From Trichococcus ilyis (GTDB lineage: Bacteria > Bacillota > Bacilli > Lactobacillales > Aerococcaceae), in the NCBI RefSeq assembly GCF_900109135.1, contig NZ_FNYT01000001.1, positions 1-64,000 of the forward strand: a DNA stretch of 64,000 bases, in the 5' to 3' direction. The notes below the pieces were generated by a model that saw nothing but the letters and a program-made list of their open reading frames with translations, did not search any database and had not been told where the DNA came from. The translations under genes were made by a program, and so were the position numbers. Positions 15,491 through 23,236 of this stretch are shown piece by piece. Within the stretch, counting starts at the first letter, position 1. Every line of letters begins with the position of its first letter.

Positions 15491-16576
15491 ATGCGCAAAA
15501 GAGGCGTTTCATTCTTCATTTTCTCACTGATGAGTGTTTTGCTGCTGATGGCCTGTGCGCAACGACTGACCTATCCGACCCAACCGCAAAGCAGCGAGCC
15601 GAAGACAACCGCCGGCACAACCATTGTGCCGCTTTCCAAGGGAAAATTCCTGTACGCTGTGGATTGGTTGGATGAGGGGACGCTGTTGGTCGCGTTGAAG
15701 TCGGACGGGGTGTACGGCCTATACAGCCATAATCTGCAAACGGGTGAAGAGCAGCCGATCCGGATTTTTTCGGAGCGGCTGGTTTTTGCTGCGCTCTCGC
15801 CGGATGGACGCAGAATCATCGTACAGACTGCAAGCCCGCAAGGAAACAAGGTAATGGTCATCGATCGATTGGGGAACCCGCTATCCGAGGGCATGCTTCC
15901 GGACAGCGAGGTGAAGGCAGTTTCCTGGAATCGGACAAACGAAGGGCTGCTGTTCCTTTCTGTCCAAAAAACCAGCGGGGATAAGGTCAGTTACCTTTGG
16001 GATTTGGTGAATGCGGAATGGAAGGAAATGGTAGGCGCGGAAACGCTGCCGTGTTGGTATTCGGAAAACATGTACCTTCACCAGCAAACCGGAACCGATG
16101 GCATTGACTCATTGCTCTTGAGCGATATTCGTTTTCCCGGCAAAGATACCGTGGTAGAGGAGGAGATCCTCGCTTTCAGCATCAAAGGCGAAACCGTTTT
16201 GGTGGTGACTCCTTCTGACTTCGACGAGAATGAATTATTCATCATTTCTTACTACCCGCTGCTGATCTCCGAAGGCTTTATCGTCGTATCGCGCACGGAA
16301 GAAGGAAACGGCAGCAGCATTCCTGAATTTGCGCGAGCGAAGGACTCGAATGAAACGTTTGCCGTCATTCCGGGATACGCCGACAACCTGGCTGCGGGAG
16401 TCGTCTATGAACTAGTAAGGGTCGATTTTTCCGGCAACGCGTCTGAAGTATTGGCTGAAGTGGATCGGTTGGCCCCTATTGCTGCTTCGCCGGATGGAGC
16501 CTACGTTCTCTACGGAGAGCGATACGAACAGCTTTACGATTCGGAACAGGATGCCTGGGTGCGCTTGGCGGAATAG
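15491..16576 (+). CDS. Lipoprotein with WD40/TolB-like propeller repeats, function unknown
   Basis: A 361-residue protein with a lipoprotein signal: a basic start, a hydrophobic core and the lipobox LLMAC (Cys about 22), then a Ser/Thr/Pro-rich spacer. The remainder shows repeated WD40-like strands, including LSPDGRRIIVQT and ASPDGAYVLYGER, as in TolB-type beta propellers. It should be anchored on the outer face of the cell membrane. I recognise no specific family or catalytic residues. It lies between glcK and a rhodanese-like gene, and no partner suggests a pathway. Sensor or scaffold roles would be guesses. Confidence 0.8.
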   Translation: MRKRGVSFFIFSLMSVLLLMACAQRLTYPTQPQSSEPKTTAGTTIVPLSKGKFLYAVDWLDEGTLLVALKSDGVYGLYSHNLQTGEEQPIRIFSERLVFAALSPDGRRIIVQTASPQGNKVMVIDRLGNPLSEGMLPDSEVKAVSWNRTNEGLLFLSVQKTSGDKVSYLWDLVNAEWKEMVGAETLPCWYSENMYLHQQTGTDGIDSLLLSDIRFPGKDTVVEEEILAFSIKGETVLVVTPSDFDENELFIISYYPLLISEGFIVVSRTEEGNGSSIPEFARAKDSNETFAVIPGYADNLAAGVVYELVRVDFSGNASEVLAEVDRLAPIAASPDGAYVLYGERYEQLYDSEQDAWVRLAE

Positions 16577-16657
16577 AAAAAAGATCCCAAAACTGTAGCA
16601 ATGCAGTTGCTGTAAGTGTAAAATATGAGAGCAAGAGTATGGAAAGGATGGATTTAT

Positions 16658-17059
16658 TTGAATTTGACAGGACTAGATATTTTTAATATCGCATTATGGA
16701 TATTCATCATCGGATATGCCATTTATCAGGCTTATTTTTATTTCCAGCGAAAGAATGCAGCGACCACGCTGACTGCAGAGGAATTCAGAAAAGATCTGCG
16801 CAAGGCGCAATTGATCGATGTCCGCGAAAAAACGGAGTTCGATGCGGGCCACATATTGGGGGCAAGAAATATCGCTTATTCGGCTTTCAAGCAACGCTAT
16901 CCAGAAATCCGCAAAGATCAGCCGATTTATTTGTATGATCAAAATTCTTTGTTGAGCGGACGTTGCGCAGCTATCCTGAAAAAGAACGGCTACAAAGATA
17001 TTTTTATCCTCAAAGGCGGCTATGCCGGCTGGGACGGCAAAGTCAAGAAGAATATCTGA
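16658..17059 (+). CDS. Membrane-anchored rhodanese-like protein lacking the catalytic cysteine (YqhL type)
   Basis: A 133-residue protein with one N-terminal membrane helix (about 6-25) and a rhodanese domain (about 35-133: LIDVREKTEFDAGHILGARN, ILKGGYAGWDGK). The active-site loop reads YLYDQNSLLSGRC: aspartate 94 stands where the sulfur-accepting cysteine is expected (YqhL-type proteins normally have YCQNSMRSGR). The cysteine at 103 lies after the loop. It is probably not a sulfurtransferase; a binding role is likelier. The TTG at 16658 is chosen for its AAAGGATGG site; an ATG at 16625 has no good site. Its position after glcK matches the Bacillus arrangement. Confidence 0.85.
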   Translation: MNLTGLDIFNIALWIFIIGYAIYQAYFYFQRKNAATTLTAEEFRKDLRKAQLIDVREKTEFDAGHILGARNIAYSAFKQRYPEIRKDQPIYLYDQNSLLSGRCAAILKKNGYKDIFILKGGYAGWDGKVKKNI

Positions 17060-17066
17060 GCCTTGC

Positions 17067-17113
17067 AAAAAAAGGTTCCCGGAATCAGTTTATGGATTCC
17101 GGGAACCTTTTTG
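17067..17113. terminator. Bidirectional terminator
   Basis: A stem of about 18 bp (AAAAAGGTTCCCGGAATC and complement) with A and T runs on both sides lies between the rhodanese gene and the convergent DUF4044 gene. Confidence 0.93.
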
Positions 17114-17124
17114 AATTTTGCTTG

Positions 17125-17259
17125 TTACATATTAATGAACAAAGAGTACAGGACAGAGACGATCGATCCGCCGACCATGGCCAGAAGCATGATCCAAATG
17201 ATGAATTTGCTGAATTTAGTGAATTTTGAAGAGGTAGCGCCAGTTTTCTTTGCCAACAT
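17125..17259 (-). CDS. DUF4044 family small membrane protein
   Basis: A 44-residue protein (MLAKKTGATSSKFTKFSKFI and a hydrophobic C-terminal half) found by translating the minus strand. A basic, Ser/Lys-rich N-terminus precedes one membrane helix (about 19-40). AAAGGTGGG lies 5 bases before the ATG. The layout fits the DUF4044 group of short Lactobacillales proteins; function unknown. The intergenic space, own ribosome site and shared terminator support it as a real gene. Confidence 0.75.
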   Translation of the reverse strand: MLAKKTGATSSKFTKFSKFIIWIMLLAMVGGSIVSVLYSLFINM

Positions 17260-17443
17260 TATTCCCACCTTTTGTTTTTTACATGGCATAGTTTACAACA
17301 ACAAAATACAAATGTAAATGTTGATGAATCAGCGGAAAGAAAAGAAAGTCAATATTTTTAATTGTTTGCTTTCCATTTTGGCGAATTTTTGTTAGGATTA
17401 AGATTATAAAATGATGTGTTAATCATGAAGGGAGTATTTATTT

Positions 17444-18880
17444 ATGTCAAAACAACAAATTGGCGTTGTCGGGATGGCCGTAATGGGCAAAAATTTAGCG
17501 TTGAACATTGAGAGCAGAGGTTATTCTGTATCCGTCTTCAACCGTTCCGGCTCGAAGACAGAGCAAGTGATCGCCGAAAATCCGGACAAAAAATTGGTGC
17601 CGACTTATACAATCGAGGAGTTTGTTGATTCTTTGGAAAAACCTAGAAGAATCATGATGATGGTCAAAGCCGGTGAAGCGACCGACAAGACGATCCAATC
17701 CTTGTTGCCTCATTTGGATGAAGGCGATATCCTGATCGACGGCGGGAATACTTTCTACAAAGACACCATCCGCCGCAGCAAAGAGTTGGAAAACTCAGGC
17801 ATCAACTTCATCGGGACTGGTGTTTCCGGTGGGGAAGAAGGCGCCTTGAAAGGACCTTCCATCATGCCGGGCGGCCAGAAGGAAGCCTATGAGTTGGTCG
17901 CGCCGATTTTGGAACAGATTTCTGCCAAAGCTCCGGATGGCGAACCATGCGTAGCCTACATCGGCAAGGATGGCGCCGGTCATTACGTCAAGATGGTCCA
18001 CAACGGGATCGAATACGGCGACATGCAATTGATTGCGGAAGCCTACGATATCATGCACAAATATCTTGGCATGTCAGTGGAAGAGATCGCTGCGGTCTTC
18101 ATCGAATGGAACAAAGGCGAGTTGGACAGCTTCCTGATTGACATCACTGCCGACATCCTGACCAAATACGATCCTGAAACAGGCAAACCGATGGTAGAGA
18201 TCATCCTTGACCGCGCCGGCAATAAAGGGACCGGGAAATGGACTTCCCAAAGCGCCTTGGACTTGGGCGTTCCGTTGCCGCTGATCACGGAATCCGTTTT
18301 CGCGCGTTACATTTCCGCTTTGAAGACTGAGCGTGTCGCAGCCAGCGAAATTCTGCCTGCACCTGCAGCGAAAGACATCAGCGGTTTGGATAAAAAAGCC
18401 TTCGTCGAAAGCATCCGCAAAGCGCTTTACTTCAGCAAAATCATGAGCTATGCCCAAGGGTTTGCCCAAATGCGTGTCGCCAGCGAAGAAAATGATTGGG
18501 ATCTGAATTACGGCGAAATCGCCAAAATTTGGCGCGCCGGCTGCATCATCCGTGCGCAATTCCTGCAAAACATCACAGATGCTTATGAAAAGAATCCAGG
18601 CTTGCAGAACTTGCTGTTGGATGACTACTTCGTGAACATCACGAATGACTATCAAGGAGCTGTACGTGAAGTGGTTGCCACAGCCGTTGTTGCGGGTGTG
18701 CCTGTACCTACATTCTCTTCAGCTGTCGCTTATTTCGACTCTTATCGCTCAGCGGTCTTGCCTGCGAACATCATTCAAGCGCAGCGTGACTATTTCGGAG
18801 CGCATACATATGAACGCACCGACAAAGCCGGTTCTTATCACTTCGAGTGGGACAAAGAAGTGGAAGTTCCGCAGGACTAA
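17444..18880 (+). CDS. gnd: 6-phosphogluconate dehydrogenase, decarboxylating
   Basis: A 478-residue enzyme of the oxidative pentose phosphate pathway that converts 6-phosphogluconate to ribulose-5-phosphate and CO2 with NADP. The Rossmann motif is [15 protein letters not shown], the substrate region holds [21 protein letters not shown], and [13 protein letters not shown] with Lys and Asn supplies catalytic residues; the [10 protein letters not shown] and C-terminal [10 protein letters not shown] blocks are also typical. Length fits the long (GndA) class. The ribosome site is GAAGGGAG. It is followed by a terminator and then by a response regulator gene. Confidence 0.98.
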   Translation: MSKQQIGVVGMAVMGKNLALNIESRGYSVSVFNRSGSKTEQVIAENPDKKLVPTYTIEEFVDSLEKPRRIMMMVKAGEATDKTIQSLLPHLDEGDILIDGGNTFYKDTIRRSKELENSGINFIGTGVSGGEEGALKGPSIMPGGQKEAYELVAPILEQISAKAPDGEPCVAYIGKDGAGHYVKMVHNGIEYGDMQLIAEAYDIMHKYLGMSVEEIAAVFIEWNKGELDSFLIDITADILTKYDPETGKPMVEIILDRAGNKGTGKWTSQSALDLGVPLPLITESVFARYISALKTERVAASEILPAPAAKDISGLDKKAFVESIRKALYFSKIMSYAQGFAQMRVASEENDWDLNYGEIAKIWRAGCIIRAQFLQNITDAYEKNPGLQNLLLDDYFVNITNDYQGAVREVVATAVVAGVPVPTFSSAVAYFDSYRSAVLPANIIQAQRDYFGAHTYERTDKAGSYHFEWDKEVEVPQD

Positions 18881-18913
18881 AGGGATACAGCGCCGTTCCG
18901 GCCTAAACTTACG

Positions 18914-18945
18914 TCATCCGAAGCTCTGCTTCGGATGATATTTTA
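18914..18945 (+). terminator. Terminator of gnd
   Basis: Stem TCATCCGAAGC / GCTTCGGATGA with a 3-base loop, then a short T run, 34 bases after the stop. Confidence 0.85.
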
Positions 18946-19052
18946 CTATTATGATCATTTAATCAGGATAATTTCCCGGCAGTATGTTAAAATAAAATGA
19001 AATTGCAATGGCATGTTGTTATTATTCAAATGAGACATTAGGGGAGAATTCT

Positions 19053-19754
19053 ATGGAAAATAGAGACAAACAAAGAATATTGATTATCGAAGATGAAAAA
19101 AATCTGGCGCGCTTCATCGAGTTGGAATTGAAGCATGAAGGCTATGAAACCGAAATTTGCTACAACGGCAGAGCCGGTCTGGAAGCCGCCATGAATCAGG
19201 ACTGGGATGTTATCCTGCTGGATCTCATGTTGCCGGAATTGAACGGCATCGAAGTTTGCCGTCGCCTGCGCCCCGTCAAAGACACGCCGATCATCATCAT
19301 GACCGCCCGCGATTCCGTCATCGACCGGGTATCCGGCCTGGACCACGGAGCGGACGATTATATCGTGAAGCCATTCGCCATCGAAGAGCTGTTGGCGAGG
19401 GTGCGCGCTTTGTTGCGCCGTATCGATATCGAAGAAGAGCAACGCAAAGTAAAACAAACAACAGTGACTTACCGCGATTTGACGATCGAAAAAGAGAACC
19501 GTGTCGTACGCCGTGGAGACGAGCACATCGAGTTGACCAAACGCGAGTATGAATTATTATTGATTCTGATGGAAAACATCAACGTTGTCCTGTCGAGGGA
19601 TGTGTTGCTGAATAAAGTGTGGGGCTATAAGACGGAAGTGGAAACGAATGTCGTGGACGTATACATCCGTTATCTGCGCAATAAAATCGATGTAGCCGGC
19701 CAAGAGAGCTATATCCAAACGGTCCGTGGCACCGGATACGTTATGCGTTCATAA
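19053..19754 (+). CDS. Two-component response regulator, OmpR family (ArlR/CsrR-like)
   Basis: A 233-residue transcription regulator. The receiver domain (about 8-120) has the acidic pair E13-D14, the phosphorylated D57 in LLDLMLP and the lysine in VKPF. The winged-helix DNA-binding domain (about 135-232) contains LTKREYELLLILMEN and the terminal TVRGTGYVMRS. The ATG at 19053 has GGGGAGAA upstream; the longer frame from 19008 has none. The cognate kinase begins 22 bases after the stop. The overall pattern resembles ArlR and CsrR/CovR of staphylococci and streptococci, which control surface and virulence functions; the regulon here is unknown. Confidence 0.92.
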   Translation: MENRDKQRILIIEDEKNLARFIELELKHEGYETEICYNGRAGLEAAMNQDWDVILLDLMLPELNGIEVCRRLRPVKDTPIIIMTARDSVIDRVSGLDHGADDYIVKPFAIEELLARVRALLRRIDIEEEQRKVKQTTVTYRDLTIEKENRVVRRGDEHIELTKREYELLLILMENINVVLSRDVLLNKVWGYKTEVETNVVDVYIRYLRNKIDVAGQESYIQTVRGTGYVMRS

Positions 19755-19776
19755 GACTATGCGCAGGATCAATTAT

Positions 19777-21258
19777 ATGCCAACCAAAAAAAGAGGAAAT
19801 CCCAAGTCCATCAGGTGGAAATGGGGTTTTCTTTTAAGTATAGCTTTCTTTCTGCTGTACTTTCTGTCCGCCTTGCTGATGCTGAACGTCTACAAGAGCT
19901 ATCAATACGCTCAGCAAAAAGAAGAAGCCGAGAGCCTGCTGCAATCGGTCCAATCTGCGCTGGCGGAAATCGATACGAAACTGTCGGTCAACAGTGTCGA
20001 AAGCATGTTCGAGAAGATTTCTGTTTCCACCGTGACGAAAGGCCTTCAGTCTGTCGGCAATTATCCTTTTTTGGAGGATCTCAAGAACCGGGGCGCAAAC
20101 ATCCGCGTCTTCGATACGGATGGCCAGTTGCTCTATGAAACACAGAAGAGTTACACGACGTTCATCAAAAATCCCGATACTTATTTGCGCGAGACAAAAC
20201 TGAACGATCTCGAAGCGTTTGTAGCCGGCAGCCCGATCCTCAGCCAAGAGGACTCCTATCTGTTGGGGTATGTGCAGATTGTTTTTCGCCTGAATGATTA
20301 TCATAAAGTCATCTCACAGATGACGCAATATTTCTGGTACGTAACGGCTGTCGTGCTGCTCCTGGCAGCGGCGGCCGGCTATGGCATCGCCGTCTATTTC
20401 TTCAGGCCGATCAAACAGATGGTCGACACCATGGACGCGATCGAAGAGGACACATTATCGGAAACACGGATCAAAATCTCGAAAAGCAAGGACGAATTCA
20501 CCGACTTGTCCGTACACATCAATGGCTTGCTGGACAAGATGGCGCTTTATGTCACCCAACAGAAACAGTTCGTCGAGGATGTCTCGCATGAGCTTCGGAC
20601 ACCGACGGCGATCGTGGAGGGGCATCTCAAGTTGCTGAACCGGTGGGGCAAGGAAGATCCGCAGATACTCGATGAATCGCTTGCGGCATCCTTGACCGAA
20701 ATCCAAAGAATGAAGACTTTGGTTCAGGAGATGCTGGACCTATCCCGGGCAGAACAGGTCGAAATCCACTACAAAAATGAAGTGACCCCGATCCGGAATG
20801 TCGTTCTGCATACATTCCACAACTTCAAGATGCTGTATCCGGATTTCGTATTCAATCTGGATGACGACCTGAACCGCGAAATCTACGTTAACATCTACCG
20901 CAACCATTTCGAACAAATACTTGTGATATTGATGGACAATGCCGTCAAATATTCGACCGACAGGAAAGAAATTCACTTGTCGATTTCCGAATCCATGTCC
21001 TATGTCCAGATTGCCATCCAAGATTTTGGGGAGGGGATGTCACAGGAAGACCAACAGAAGATTTTTGCGCGCTTCTATCGCGTCGATAAAGCCAGATCGC
21101 GGAACAAAGGCGGAAACGGATTGGGCCTGTCGATCGCGAAAGAGTTGTTGGAAGGATATAAAGGCGACATCACCGTAGAAAGCGTACTGGGGCATGGATC
21201 GGTATTCCGCATCCAGCTGCCGATTCTGAAGAACTATACACCTGATGAAGAATTGTAG
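19777..21258 (+). CDS. Sensor histidine kinase, ArlS/CsrS-like
   Basis: A 493-residue membrane kinase. Helix 1 (about 14-36) and helix 2 (about 187-208) enclose an extracytoplasmic sensor domain of about 150 residues. HAMP follows, then the dimerisation domain with phospho-acceptor His271 in VEDVSHELRTP, and the ATPase domain with the N box NAVKYS, DFGEGM and GNGLGLSIAKE. The ATG at 19777 has AGGA 8 bases before it; an ATG at 19759 is an alternative without a good site. It is the partner of the regulator just upstream. The signal sensed cannot be read from sequence. Confidence 0.92.
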   Translation: MPTKKRGNPKSIRWKWGFLLSIAFFLLYFLSALLMLNVYKSYQYAQQKEEAESLLQSVQSALAEIDTKLSVNSVESMFEKISVSTVTKGLQSVGNYPFLEDLKNRGANIRVFDTDGQLLYETQKSYTTFIKNPDTYLRETKLNDLEAFVAGSPILSQEDSYLLGYVQIVFRLNDYHKVISQMTQYFWYVTAVVLLLAAAAGYGIAVYFFRPIKQMVDTMDAIEEDTLSETRIKISKSKDEFTDLSVHINGLLDKMALYVTQQKQFVEDVSHELRTPTAIVEGHLKLLNRWGKEDPQILDESLAASLTEIQRMKTLVQEMLDLSRAEQVEIHYKNEVTPIRNVVLHTFHNFKMLYPDFVFNLDDDLNREIYVNIYRNHFEQILVILMDNAVKYSTDRKEIHLSISESMSYVQIAIQDFGEGMSQEDQQKIFARFYRVDKARSRNKGGNGLGLSIAKELLEGYKGDITVESVLGHGSVFRIQLPILKNYTPDEEL

Positions 21259-21301
21259 AAAAAAGGAGACAGCTCATCACATGTGAGTTGTCTCCTTTTT
21301 T
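21257..21301. terminator. Bidirectional terminator
   Basis: AAAAAAGGAGACAGCTCA and its near complement form a strong stem between the kinase gene and the convergent yidC gene. The T run serves the plus strand and the A run serves the minus strand. Confidence 0.92.
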
Positions 21302-21304
21302 GGA

Positions 21305-22240
21305 TTAATGTTTTGGTTGCTTGCCGGCATTGCGGCCTTTTTTCCTGTCCGTTGCCTGATTTGCGGCGGACAAAGCTTTTGCTGCTTGAGCAGGTGCCGA
21401 AGGGGAAGCCGGCTTCGCCATTTTTACGTTCTTCCTGAGCGGGCGATCCTTCATTTCTTCTTCAACTTGCTTTTGAATCTTCGGTTTGATCATGTGGTTT
21501 TGGAGTGCTGTCTGGGCTGCGGCGAAAATACCGCCTGCCAACCAGTACAGCGCCAAACCGGCTGGCGAAGACCAAGAGAACATCAGGATCATGATCGGAT
21601 TCATCAGCATCATCGACTTCATCTGCGATTTGGTTTCTTCCGGCATGCCGATTGTGGAAACCCAGCCTTGGATCACATAAGCCACACCGGCTAGAATTGC
21701 CAACAAAGGACTGCTCTCCCCGAGGTTGATCCCAAGGAAGGTGCTCTGGGCGATTTGCGGAGTCAGGTTGACGGCCTGATACATCGCGGTGAAAATCGGC
21801 ATCTGGATCAGAATCGGCAAACAGCCGACGCCGCCTGTCATGCTGATGTTGTTTTCTTTGTACAAAGCCATCATTTCTTGGGAAACTGCCGCTTTTTCTT
21901 CAGGCGTCTGTGCATTTTTCTGACGGTATTGGATATCTTCCAGTTCTGGTTTGATGTATTTCATTTTCTCTTGCTGTACCATCGTTTTTTTGATTTGGCT
22001 AAAGTTCAAGGGCATGATGGCCAAACGGACGACGATTGTGATGACGATGATGGCCAGCCCGTAATTTCCGCTGAGCATCTCTGCCAGCATAACGATCAAC
22101 TTGCCTGTAGGTACCACCAAATAGTCGTATATGAAGCCAGTTGGATTTTTATTCTCATCATATTGCATGCATCCTGTCAGAACGAACAGCAAGGACATCA
22201 TTTCCGCGGAAAGCAATAACTTCTTCTTGAGTTTCATCAT
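21305..22240 (-). CDS. yidC: Membrane protein insertase YidC/Oxa1 family (lipoprotein type)
   Basis: A 311-residue insertase that places proteins in the cell membrane, alone or with SecYEG. It has the Gram-positive form: a signal peptide with lipobox LTGC (Cys 24), then five membrane helices, with the conserved arginine in IVVRLAIMPLNFSQIKK, the cytoplasmic coiled loop (KMKYIKPELEDIQYRQK) and a basic tail. The start ATG has AAGGAACG upstream; a second ATG follows directly. It is 59 bases downstream of the acylphosphatase gene on the same strand. Lactobacillales usually have two YidC paralogs; this one lies away from rnpA, so it is probably the YidC2-like copy, but I did not establish that. 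Confidence 0.95.
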   Translation of the reverse strand: MMKLKKKLLLSAEMMSLLFVLTGCMQYDENKNPTGFIYDYLVVPTGKLIVMLAEMLSGNYGLAIIVITIVVRLAIMPLNFSQIKKTMVQQEKMKYIKPELEDIQYRQKNAQTPEEKAAVSQEMMALYKENNISMTGGVGCLPILIQMPIFTAMYQAVNLTPQIAQSTFLGINLGESSPLLAILAGVAYVIQGWVSTIGMPEETKSQMKSMMLMNPIMILMFSWSSPAGLALYWLAGGIFAAAQTALQNHMIKPKIQKQVEEEMKDRPLRKNVKMAKPASPSAPAQAAKALSAANQATDRKKGRNAGKQPKH

Positions 22241-22299
22241 TCACGTTCCTTTACAATTTTTCGATAACATTACTACTATACATGAAGGGAAAAATATAT

Positions 22300-22575
22300 T
22301 CAATTGGTTACGCGAAAACTTATGTAATTCTCAATGTCGGCGTCCTCTTCGAGTCTGCAGGCATCGACTTTTCCGCTAGGAGAAGGACTGCGCTTGACTG
22401 CCGCAATAAAAGCGTCGATTTTATCGCTGGGACCGACGGCTTCGATATAAACACTGCCGTCATCTTCATTCCTTACGATACCGGCAATGCCTATTTGGTC
22501 AGCCACCATTTTTGTCATATAACGGAATCCCACGCCCTGGACCCGACCGCTCACTGTCATCCTGATTTTCTTCAT
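22300..22575 (-). CDS. acyP: Acylphosphatase
   Basis: A 91-residue enzyme that hydrolyses acyl phosphates. The phosphate-binding loop GRVQGVGFRYMT carries the catalytic arginine, and the GIVRNEDDGSVYIEAVG stretch carries the catalytic asparagine. Length is standard. GGAGGTAA lies before the ATG. It is followed by yidC on the same strand, a pairing common in bacilli and lactic acid bacteria. Acyl phosphates made by a FakA-type kinase would be possible substrates, but that link is speculation. Confidence 0.95.
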   Translation of the reverse strand: MKKIRMTVSGRVQGVGFRYMTKMVADQIGIAGIVRNEDDGSVYIEAVGPSDKIDAFIAAVKRSPSPSGKVDACRLEEDADIENYISFRVTN

Positions 22576-22694
22576 TTAGATTACCTCCAGCTTCTTCGAT
22601 GATATGGGAATGCAGCCTTTTCATCCAGTTTACAGCCTTCCTCATTTCGGGTCAATCCCGATACTTCGTGCGGGAAATTTTTGCGGCGCTGTGC

Positions 22695-22700
22695 TATACT
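22695..22700 (+). promoter_or_regulatory. Candidate extended -10 box of the DUF1033 gene
   Basis: TGCTATACT gives an extended -10 (TATACT at 22695-22700), 24 bases before the start codon. The -35 is poor. Confidence 0.45.
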
Positions 22701-22723
22701 TTTTGCAACAATGAGGTGATGGA

Positions 22724-23020
22724 ATGTACCAAGTGATACGGACCGACGGCGAATATGAGCCATGGTGGTTTTTTGAAGATTGGACGGATTTCATCGTGGA
22801 ATCAACAGACTACGCCGATTTCGAAGAGGCAGTCGCTGCCTATGAGCGGGCTGCGGAACTTTTATCGGCTGCTTATCCATTCCAAAAAACGAAAGGAGCC
22901 TATCTGACCGCTTACTGGTCAGATCGAGAAATCCGCTTTTGTGAAAATTGCGATGATGATGTCCAACTGTATCATGGCCTGATGTTGCTGCAGGACAGAA
23001 AAAAACTCCGCCAGGAATGA
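22724..23020 (+). CDS. DUF1033 family protein
   Basis: A 98-residue soluble acidic protein. The MYQVIRTDGEYEPWWFFEDW start and the C-terminal YWSDREIRFCENCDDDVQLYHGL pattern are hallmarks of DUF1033, a family restricted mostly to Lactobacillales. The function is unknown; some members occur near competence or dprA-type genes, which are not present here. GAGGTGATGG precedes the ATG. It stands alone, divergent from acyP, between its own promoter and a weak terminator. Confidence 0.88.
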   Translation: MYQVIRTDGEYEPWWFFEDWTDFIVESTDYADFEEAVAAYERAAELLSAAYPFQKTKGAYLTAYWSDREIRFCENCDDDVQLYHGLMLLQDRKKLRQE

Positions 23021-23037
23021 TCGCCCAATATCGAGAA

Positions 23038-23080
23038 AGTTTCAGCATCACGCAAAAGCGGGGGACTGAAGCTTTTTTTG
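23038..23080 (+). terminator. Possible terminator after the DUF1033 gene
   Basis: AGTTTCAG can pair with CTGAAGCT (one G-T pair) around a 20-base loop, followed by seven T. The loop is long, so this is tentative. Confidence 0.5.
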
Positions 23081-23131
23081 TCCGTGGATCCTATCGGGAA
23101 AAATTAGCCTCATAAAGACTTCGTTTTGTAG

Positions 23132-23137
23132 TATAAT
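23132..23137 (+). promoter_or_regulatory. Candidate -10 box upstream of ftsK
   Basis: A perfect TATAAT lies 99 bases before the ftsK start. No convincing -35 box is seen at 16-18 bases. Confidence 0.4.
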
Positions 23138-23236
23138 GAACCGATACGGGGAATGAATCCAATAATCGATCAACCATTGCCGCCACAAGATTGCGTAATG
23201 GTTTTGAATAAATGAAGGGAAAAGGAGCTGGCCTGT

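Noticed and set aside
15491-16576. Initial thought that the lipoprotein is an ABC substrate-binding protein
   Set aside because: Repeated SPDG-type strands indicate a beta propeller and no transporter genes are adjacent.
22581-22763. Minus-strand frame upstream of acyP
   Set aside because: It overlaps the divergent promoter region and the acyP ribosome site; no family resemblance.
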